DNA of 64,000 nt, from contig OX439045.1 of NCBI GenBank assembly GCA_949317995.1, positions 2,451,174 through 2,515,173 of the forward strand. The letters run 5' to 3'. The notes beneath the pieces were generated by a model that was given only the letters and a program-made list of their open reading frames with translations, ran no database searches and was not told the DNA's origin. The stretch comes from Acholoe squamosa (lineage: Eukaryota; Annelida; Polychaeta; Phyllodocida; Polynoidae). This document shows, piece by piece, positions 56,709-64,000 of this stretch. The position numbers were made by a program, and so were the translations under genes. Each line of letters begins with the position of its first letter. Position 1 is the first letter of the stretch.

Positions 56709-57747
56709 TATTTGTAATATATACCGGGAATATATCCTAATTATCCATGGACGAAAATGGTCGACTTTGCCACATACCGTGACTAAAGACGTTCAGAGCC
56801 AGCTCTATACTTAAGACATGTGTCATGATGCAGGTGGTATCATGCTGCTGCTTTATTTATGGTTTCTTCTTGTGCACATAAAAGGCTGTGGTATTGGATC
56901 ATTGCCAGTTTAGGTACAACTGTGGTTCTATGTTTGAAATTACCTGTAGGTAATACAGGGGGTATTATATTGGGTATTATTATGTGTATGAAGGGATTTG
57001 TATGCATGTCACAGCAAATAGAGAGCTGGGGGTTTCATGATATTATTATCAACTTGTCAACCTACTATGAAACATTACCATCACTACTATTATTGGTGCT
57101 AAGTGGACATGTCTTAGTATTTCTACTTGTCGTATGGCAGGGAAAACTTGGTTAAGACATCATTTATGAGTAAACCCATGTTCAAAACGGGTTTTACTAT
57201 AACTCACTTGAATGCCCGTAGTATTCATAATAAAATGCCTAGTATAAAGAGGGATTTTGATGGACAAGGCATAGATATAATATTATTTTCTGAAACCTGG
57301 CTTAATGATACAGGTAGTGGTGGTCTCTATACATTCCCCAGATACAACTTCTTTAGGCAGGATAGAATAAGTATCTACTGTGGAGGTGGCCTATGTGCAC
57401 ATGTCGATAAGTCTATCACTTGTTCTATTGACATGTTTAAGCAGTTGAATAGGTGTTATGCTGATATTGAGACCCAATGGTTATTATCTGTTAAAGGGAA
57501 CTCTGAGAAATCTTTTGTCTGCAATATTTATAGACCTCCCGATGGGAATTTAGATAATTTCTGTGATACAATAAAAGCCCTATACCTACAAGTGGACAAC
57601 TTATTATATATTTGTACTAGGTGACTTTAATGTGAACGCTTTGTTAAATTCTGCTAACAAAATAAGTTGTATGAGACCATGGCTCAGTTTCATTTAAGAC
57701 AAATTATTAAGTCCATCACTACAACATCTGGTACTAATGCATGCATA

Positions 57748-58594
57748 CACTGCAAAAATGGTGTTTAGATTTTAAACATGTTTAGGTCTAAACATGTTTA
57801 AAACCTAAACATATAGGTCAGTTAGGTGTCTCATCGACTACACATTTAGGAAATGAACACTTTTATTCTAACTACATAAACATTTATGCTAAACATGTTT
57901 AGATGTTTAGAGTTGAGACAGTTGAATAATAGGTGTTTAGATTTAAACATCAATATGTTTAGATACTTGGATGTTGAATCCACACCAGGTAGCAGCACTA
58001 CCTTTGACTGGACTATCTGCACACAGTTATAATCAATTGTTGTGACAAATGTCCCCAAATCCCATGTTTATCATGGTTTCATTTAATAGAATGTCATGTG
58101 AATAGAAAGGGCAATAGAAAATTGACTAGATTCACCTCATGCCACCATCATTACCATAAAATATTCTGGAGTAGATAAGGCAATGTCCTTCCTGCCAAGC
58201 TGTTGTACTTTCTCAAGTCTCTCATTCTGATGCAGTGTGTAATATATGTACACATAAATAGGTGTTGCTGACATCTTTGGAGACTTTGACAAGTAAATAC
58301 CTGCTGATGCTGATGCCCCCCCCCCCCAGTAAATGAGAAGAAAAAAAATATATCTCTGTTTTTTAATGCATACATGTCTGCAAACCTTAACTCTCCATCA
58401 AATCATTTAAACACCTAAACACAAAAATTCATATATCTAAACACAAAAGTTTTAACCTAAACACCTACATTTCTAAACACTTGAGCTAAGCACATTGTTT
58501 GGCTAAACATGTTTAGGAAATTAATGTGATTACAAAAACGTTGCAAGAATATGTTTAGAATTGTGTTTATGATCTAAACACCATTTTTGCAGTG
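57748..58594. mobile_element. 847-bp TA-flanked DNA transposon (CACTGCAAAAATGG ends)
   Basis: Perfect inverted ends CACTGCAAAAATGGTGTTTA and its complement, flanked by TA on both sides (57746-57747 and 58595-58596). Subterminal regions are packed with CTAAACATGTTTAG palindromes. No transposase frame, so non-autonomous. It interrupts the retrotransposon endonuclease. The ends resemble the CACTGTAAAAA MITEs at 15028 and 52184. Confidence 0.92.
58317..58327. repeat. Poly-C tract
   Basis: Eleven C inside the 847-bp transposon. Confidence 0.85.
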
Positions 58595-59269
58595 TAGATT
58601 TGATCTTTAGAATTGTACCAACTTTGTCTCTTCAGGTCCACTAGATTTTCACTTAAGTGACGTTCTTCCGTCCACATTAACAAATATCATATTCATGTTA
58701 AGAAAAGCTATAGGCAATTTTTTGGTAGGTCTTATAAGAACTTTGATATGGAAAAATATTTGTTTGATCTAACTGCCTGTGAATGGTCCCTTTTTGATAA
58801 TAGCGATGATGTCACAGAATGCTGCGATAAATTTGAAAATTTGCTAAAAAGAATGTTAGAAATATGCCTCTCCTTTGCAAGCACCCACAACCTGGATTTT
58901 GTATTCAAAGGAACTAGGTGCCTAACAGATATGCCAGACTTACATTTTTCCGATGATGAAATTATCCAAGCTATAAAGGATTTAGATACATCAAAATCAT
59001 CTGCTATTGATTATTCACCTACAAATGTTTTTAAGGCCGCTGCCTTGCATATGTCTAAGAGGTTCATGAAGATAATTAATTTATGTATTACTACTAATAG
59101 TATACGAGTATGATGCAGTATTTGGCATGTAGGGAAGGGGGTTAGGGGGGATCATAGAGAGTAGAATACATGCTACAACCCCCCTGTCCCTTCACATGGT
59201 AGCGGTGTTACCATGGTAATACCCTTATTGCCGTCCTAATCTAGTGGTCACCAATGCTCGCACAGCTAA

Positions 59270-59380
59270 GACTGCTCTGTTAAATGCCATGCAATTACTA
59301 CCTTCAAAAGGTACTGATGAAACAGAATCGAGCAGCCTTAGTGTTGGATCACAATATAATCCTCAGATCATTAAAAACTG
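59270..59380 (+). pseudogene. Possible C-terminal RT-element fragment
   Basis: One frame reads KVLMKQNRAALVLD, which recalls the LQNRAARxILD segment after the RT domain of CR1-like elements. If so, it is the 3' remnant of the same retrotransposon, with the middle deleted. The match is short. Confidence 0.3.
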
Positions 59381-59438
59381 GGGTGGCGGGGTGGCATAAA
59401 ATGTAGCCCCAGTGAGTTGTTCACCCGGGCTTATTCAC

Positions 59439-59565
<127 letters not shown>

Positions 59566-59759
59566 AAGTATGACACAGATTGACAATGACAGTAAACTGG
59601 TACTTTGTAAGTTGTTATGATGTTATCAATGTACAACAAGTTACAACACGACAGTACGTTTAGAGATGGCGTGATGTGTCCTACAAAATATGTACCTATA
59701 CTCTACTACCCCATTATAGCCCCCCCCCCCGGTCCCTGCACTCTCAAATTTATCATGAC

Positions 59760-60990
59760 ACCATGTGAGTTCTGGGGTCCAAATATACCCCCTTTCCACT
59801 GATTTCTGAGTGAAAAAGGACCCCTTTTTATGGCAAAATCACAATTTTTTCTGGCCTAGAAAGTTCCCCTTTTTTTTCATGAAATGCAGACATGCCTATC
59901 CCTTTCCATGAAAAGAAACAACAAATGATAGACAAATTTGGATGCCATGCACTCATTTGCATGTCAGATTTTCCATCAGTGGATGAGATACATGGACAGC
60001 TGGAACTGTGGTGATTTGAAGACCCCCTTTCCATGAAGGCACATGAAAAAACACCCCCTTTTCAAGGATGCTCATGTATAAAAACACACCCTTTTTCGGT
60101 TTCCACTGACTTACAAAGACTTGTAAAAGGACCCCTTTTCCTGTGTTTTCCGTAACACACATGGTATCAGCGGGCATCAGTGAGTGTGGGGGCCGGGTAT
60201 AGCCCATTATGTGCATGCAATGTATCCTAGAGCTCCTGCCAGCTGGACACAACTCCACCACCAAAATGGCAAAGATGTGTCATACTAGTGATTGGCATGA
60301 TCAGGTTGTCATATGAGAAATATCATAAGACTAGTGGTATATAGTGTAATTATCTCAAGGCTCTTATAAATAGTGTTATTTCCAGTTGTCACTGGTTTAT
60401 TCAGCTTTAGGCAACATGTAAGAAATATCAATCATACAGTAGTTAGTATGTAGGTAATTTGTACATACAGTAAACATACAGTAATTTATAAAGTACAATG
60501 TTCAGTTCCACTCCACCTGTGAGGTATTAATAATACAGTGTCCAGCATGCTTCTAGGTGGGTTCCCACACCTAGCTCCTGACCTGCTGCTTAGAGGAATA
60601 ATGTAATAATGAATAACTTTACCCTCTGGTGGAAGTCTTGAAGAAGATAGCCCCTGGCCACTAATGGTAGAAAACCAATGCCTGTCTAGCATAGTTTCAC
60701 CATAGTGCAGTGGTATAGCGGGTAGCAGGAGATGACTGGAGATGTTACCTCTAGAGCGGTTCTTGGTGATGTGTCTTCCTGGAGGTGCAGACAGGCTATT
60801 TGTAGCAAATCTTGGAAAAGCACCTCCAGACTGACTGGAGCCAGCAGCATCTGCCTAACTCTACAATTGTTTGAGGGGACCCTTTCAAGTGTCACAGGGG
60901 GACAAAGGACCCCCATGGACGCCGCTATGGCCCCCATTGTCTTGGTCGGTTCTGCATCTTTAGACCCTCATATCTCGGCCGTTTATGCGT
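59760..60990. other. Stretch without supported gene
   Basis: 59790-60140 is rich in diverged AAGGACCCCTTTTTC and CCCCCTTTTCAAGG phrases, a foldback-like dispersed repeat. The rest up to 60990 shows no recognised exon. A 107-codon plus frame (60732-61055) has no known family. Confidence 0.4.
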
Positions 60991-60996
60991 TTATAA

Positions 60997-61071
60997 CCGC
61001 CATTTTGGGCATGCGCGGAGTTGAATATGCCAAGTTTATAATGCTCGCTGGATAGGCGCGTAATTCGCGCC
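60997..61071 (+). promoter_or_regulatory. CpG-rich promoter-like segment (YY1, NRF1-like, paired E2F-like sites)
   Basis: CCGCCATTTTG (YY1 type) at 60997-61007 is followed by GGGCATGCGCGG (NRF1-like, one mismatch) at 61007-61018 and GGCGCGTAATTCGCGCC at 61055-61071. The last contains two facing E2F-like half sites. This island stands out against AT-rich flanks and lies upstream of the ORF at 63272. Function is inferred from motif similarity. Confidence 0.4.
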
Positions 61072-61289
61072 GGTTTGTCTGTGGTGCACTCGGAGCTCCT
61101 TTCAGTCTCCATGGCATAACTTCCTTAATACTGGGAGTTCCGCCTTGATCTTGGGCTCATTCTGACCGTCTAATTATGGGCTTTCCATAGAATTTTTGAT
61201 ATTTGACCTAGGTTGCTCAGGAGCGACGCTAGAGCGACCGGAAGGTTATGGCGTCGTGCTTATGTAACCCATTGTTCAGTCCTTAGAGT

Positions 61290-61445
61290 GCTCAGACACT
61301 CATGACGGCGTCAGCGGTGCTCAGGCACCCGTGACGGCCGGTTGCATTCACTTACAAGTTATTAATTTGTGCATTGAACCATGAGGTCGCACACTGAGAC
61401 CCTCATTTTTATTATATTGTGCAGTGAACCATTAGGTCGGAGCCT
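61290..61445. repeat. Two short tandem duplications
   Basis: GTGCTCAGACACTCATGACGG is followed by GTGCTCAGGCACCCGTGACGG. Then TTGTGCATTGAACCATGAGG is followed about 60 bp later by TTGTGCAGTGAACCATTAGG. Confidence 0.8.
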
Positions 61446-61889
61446 TTGATGTCATAAACTCTGTCTAACTGACTGTGGCTGGTGTGCAGTGGGGCATGAA
61501 CGCTCTTATACAAAGTTTGAGCGCTCTTATAGCTCTTAGAACCAACCTATGTATTAATTTCATAGATATTTCTTTGATTAATACAAAATATGTTAGAATT
61601 TATAGAACAATAAAATGGTATATCATAGAATACTCCCTATCCCCGAAAGAATGCGAAACTCCGTCATTTCGCCGAGGGAATGTACAATTTATACAATTTT
61701 TACCTTATTTTGGAGTTATATACTGTTTTGTAAGAGGATTTGAAGTAATGGGGAGTGCTTCAAATGCAATTTTTGTGGTAGAGCTTTGTCAGTATAAACA
61801 ATTTTCTCCTGGGTATAAGTACATTTCCGAGTTTCTATATCTTACCATACCATAGCTTATTTGCTTATGTAACATCAATTTTGGGTACA

Positions 61890-62470
61890 ATTTTCCATTT
61901 TTATGTACAACATACAATTTGGCAAATAGTGTGCAATTTTGGCATTTAATGTTCAATTTAGCGTGCAAATTGAACACAAATGACAATTTTAGTGTGCAAA
62001 TTTACAATTTCGCGTGTAATTGCGTTCAATTGACAATTTCAGTATGCAAATATATAATTTTTGCGTACATTTGGCAATTTGAGTGTGCAACTATATAATT
62101 TTCGCGTATATTTGGCAATTTTAGTGTGCAAATATATAATTTCGCGTGCATTTGGCAATTTTAGTATGCCAATGTATAATTTTGCGTTCAATTGATAGTT
62201 TCTGTATGTACAAATATAATTTTGCGTACAGCTTGGATACACATAGAAATGTTGATTTTCTAAAAATCTGACTTCAGTGTATGAATTGGGTACAGACATA
62301 CAGTATAATGTGCAACATATAATTCAAATGTAAATTGGATACAACTTACAATCTAGTGTGCAAACATACAATTTTAGTGTGCAAATTGGGTACAAGCGTA
62401 CAATCTGGTGTGCAAATATACAATTTTAGTGTGCAAATTGGGTACAAACGTACAATCTAGATTACACTAT
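61890..62470. repeat. Degenerate AT-rich tandem repeat (TTTTAGTGTGCAAAT)
   Basis: Phrases CAATTTTAGTGTGCAAATAT, ATAATTTTCGCGTACATTTGG and AAATTGGGTACAAACGTACA alternate irregularly about 15 times with 30-60 bp spacing. ATGCAAAT at 62044-62051 is a perfect octamer word; the other copies carry GTGCAAAT. Short open frames here are artefacts. Confidence 0.75.
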
Positions 62471-62671
62471 TCAATTTATGGGATTTGAGACAAATTTTTC
62501 CGAGGGCCGGAAAAACAAAGTACTTCATGTACAATAGGCTTGTTTGTCTCTGAGTTACTCATTGATTTTGCTATATGGGTGTATTAATTGGCAATTTCGG
62601 CAGTGGGCCGCTGCTTAATTGACTATTCCCCTAGCCTTTTGAGTATGTGTCCCTGAAAGAGATTTATTTGG

Positions 62672-63044
62672 TGAGTATCTTAAGTAAACATGTTTTATGT
62701 CAACAATTTTCTCAACAATTTTTTTTTTTTTTTTTTTTTTTTTTCATTTTTCCAATAATTTTCTTGGATACCTAAAGTGTGTTACTTTAAGTAAACCTTG
62801 GCATAGTATACAAGTGCTAGTGGGTACAAAAACTGTCTTAGTTATCTACCTGCATTCATGTATATTAACGTTAGATTTGTACAATTTTACAATTTGTAAT
62901 TTGCAATTTCGCAATTTTGCGCGTATATGTGCGCATTAATCATTGATTTTTGTGAGAATACCATAGATTTTCATATTATACATCAACAAGTGGCTGTGTA
63001 TATAATTTTTTTTTTTTCTAATACTTTGATAATTTCATTGACAG
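62672..63044 (+). other. Candidate 5'-UTR intron
   Basis: The donor TTG|GTGAGTATC at 62672 and the acceptor TTTCATTGACAG|TGG at 63044 are both good matches. A CTAAT branch-like word and a T-run lie upstream of the acceptor. The interior holds a 26-T tract at 62719-62744. If used, it joins a leader to the exon carrying the ORF at 63272. Prediction only. Confidence 0.35.
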
Positions 63045-63271
63045 TGGAGGTGTGTCAGGAGTGAGATGTGAGTCTCCTCCCTGGTGTGCTCATGCAGTGG
63101 TGGCACTTGAGGTGTTAGGTGCCAGATTTTGGCATGTGTCTGTGGCAGTGCCTAGCTTGGTGTCAGTGGACAGTTCAGGGTGGGGGGGGGGGGTGTGTGT
63201 GTGTCCATTTAAGGAGTGTGTGGCTGGTATTGGAGCATCAGTTCCTCTCTGGAAGTCACTGCTGTAGTACC

Positions 63272-63751
63272 ATGGCCCACCTACAAGCTCTCTTTGCTCT
63301 GCCTGTCCCCCAGGTGATGGAGGTGGGGAGTCCAGCTAGGGCCCTGGTTGAGTCTAACCAGACCATCCATTATGGGTACATAGTGAGTAATTTCAAAGAG
63401 ATCATTGAGCATGGTGATGTGATGGTCTGTAATTACTCCTGCCATTATTTCCTGGGCTCAGCCTTGCGTCGGGGGGCCACTGTGGCCCTTCTGACTAGGG
63501 CCTTGGGCAGTATGGGTTTCTGGCCCATGGATTATAACCTAGGGCCGCGGGAGCGAGTGCTATGGGATTATTTGTTGGCGGCATCCCTCCTCGATCTTGC
63601 GGCATCCGGGAATCCATCCACGGCTGCCGAGTATGGACTGGGGATGCTGGAGGCCCGGCTCGCTGAGTGGGAGCAGGATCACGGCCATATGTATGGCTCG
63701 GACTCGGCCCCGGACTCTCCCATTGATGTTGAACCCGAGGATCTGTGGTAG
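63272..63751 (+). CDS. Unknown 159-aa protein with histone-type mRNA 3' end
   Basis: The frame starts at ACCATGG, an optimal Kozak context, and runs 159 codons to TAG. The same frame is open upstream to 63119, but that part is low-complexity (GGGGGCVCV across a G/GT run) and is probably leader. The middle is mixed hydrophobic and polar (YIVSNFKEII, GDVMVCNYSCHYFLG, ERVLWDYLLAASLLDLAA) and looks globular and helical. The C-terminus is acidic (DSAPDSPIDVEPEDLW). There is no signal peptide or clear membrane span. Base composition is much more GC-rich than the DNA before it. I do not recognise the family; a transposable-element accessory ORF is possible. A histone-type stem-loop begins 47 nt after the stop. 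No histone fold is visible. Confidence 0.6.
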   Translation: MAHLQALFALPVPQVMEVGSPARALVESNQTIHYGYIVSNFKEIIEHGDVMVCNYSCHYFLGSALRRGATVALLTRALGSMGFWPMDYNLGPRERVLWDYLLAASLLDLAASGNPSTAAEYGLGMLEARLAEWEQDHGHMYGSDSAPDSPIDVEPEDLW

Positions 63752-63798
63752 GATCCCGACTGACTGAAACCTAGGGTGTAAAAACCCGCCATCCCAAA

Positions 63799-63814
63799 GG
63801 CCCTTTTCAGGGCC
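63799..63814 (+). promoter_or_regulatory. Histone-type mRNA 3' stem-loop
   Basis: GGCCCTTTTCAGGGCC forms a 6-bp stem with a TTTC loop, preceded by CCAAA. It matches the replication-dependent histone 3' stem-loop (GGYYYUHUHARRRCC) at every position. GAAAAG lies about 15 nt downstream, where the purine-rich histone downstream element normally sits. The 47-nt distance to the stop codon is as in histone genes. The 3' flank GGCAA differs from the usual ACCCA. Confidence 0.75.
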
Positions 63815-64000
63815 GGCAAATTGTCCGAAAAGTTCTGAATACTGTCTCTGATGTGTTGTCTCCTGGTGGTGGACTGGGGGCAGCTTAGGCTGTGGGCAGT
63901 CTAGGCTGTTTCCACAGTCACCGGGGAGGGCTGGTGGTTTAGAAAATTAGCAATAGTCTGCATGTTTGACCTTGCGGTCTCCTCCTGTTGTTCGTCAATA
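63815..64000. other. Downstream of the stem-loop
   Basis: No AATAAA close to the stem-loop and no long frame continuing. GCTTAGGCTGTGGGCAGTCT shows a small GGCTGT duplication. Confidence 0.4.

Larger units (their letters stand above)
57160..59113 (+). pseudogene. Non-LTR retrotransposon ORF2 remnant (endonuclease and RT N-terminus)
   Basis: The frame from 57127 encodes an APE-type endonuclease: ITHLNARSIHNKMPSIKRDF, then LFSETWL with the catalytic Glu, then IYRPPDGN. The GDFN motif follows at 57620 in a shifted frame, and the original frame resumes at about 57670. At 57748 the domain is cut by an 847-bp element. After it come DLIF, further frameshifts, and the linker/RT N-terminus at 58748-59113 (LDTSKSSAIDYSPTNVFKAA). 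RT motifs A to E, including the catalytic YxDD, are absent. The pattern fits CR1/L2/Jockey-group elements; the exact clade is uncertain. It would nick target DNA and prime reverse transcription when intact; here it is dead. Confidence 0.85.

Noticed and set aside
56859-57155. 98-codon hydrophobic frame just before the endonuclease
   Set aside because: Looks like ORF1 by position but has no gag-like or zinc-finger motif, and hydrophobicity may reflect T-rich DNA.
61475-61855. 126-codon plus frame
   Set aside because: AT-rich, no family resemblance, and no start context or splice evidence.
63119-63271. N-terminal extension of the stem-loop ORF to 210 codons
   Set aside because: The extension translates a G/GT low-complexity run and has a weaker start context than ACCATGG at 63271.

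Overview
This window looks like animal (metazoan) nuclear DNA from a repeat-rich, probably marine invertebrate genome; I cannot name the species. The grounds are: moderate GC without dense coding, a eukaryotic tRNA-Gly(GCC) with internal Pol III promoter boxes and a T-run terminator, tRNA-derived SINE-like sequences, a decayed non-LTR retrotransposon, many short inverted-repeat elements (MITE/foldback type), TA, CA and G microsatellites, candidate GT-AG splice sites, and vertebrate-like promoter motifs (CRE, NRF1, YY1, ZNF143/THAP11). There are no operons or bacterial-style genes. Apart from one retrotransposon pair and one 3'-terminal reading frame, nearly every long open frame is a by-product of tandem repeats whose unit is a multiple of 3.

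Layout. 1-9.2 kb: dispersed TIR elements and the first copies of a foldback family called here CATCATG (modules of TGCATCATGCC / GGCATGATGCA flanked by TTAACCCTTTAA ends), plus a 62-bp minisatellite grown inside a 366-bp-class MITE. 9.2-9.5 kb: a CpG-rich CRE-NRF1-YY1 cluster with a possible minus-strand first exon. 9.74-13.84 kb: about 114 copies of a 36-bp unit. 14-31.5 kb: nested MITEs and foldbacks, (TA)n tracts, tRNA-like sequences, 42-bp and 53/54-bp minisatellites. 31.5-46 kb: more CATCATG copies, a perfect 44-bp palindrome, a pair of 262-bp TIR elements. 46-51 kb: tRNA-Gly, a 45-bp minisatellite, a ZNF143 motif plus TATA box, and a GC-rich tandem array holding a tRNA-like gene. 51-57 kb: more TIR elements and a candidate internal exon (55913-56015). 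57.1-59.1 kb: endonuclease and partial reverse transcriptase of a non-LTR element, split by an 847-bp TA-flanked transposon. 61-64 kb: a promoter-like segment, a candidate 5'-UTR intron, and a 159-aa unknown ORF followed 47 nt after its stop by a canonical histone-type 3' stem-loop.

The most promising lead is that last locus: a non-histone coding sequence with a replication-dependent histone mRNA 3' end and E2F-like sites upstream. The second theme is that minisatellites in this window repeatedly arise inside short inverted-repeat elements, and later elements insert into CATCATG copies. Nothing here supports a set of genes acting together in a pathway.
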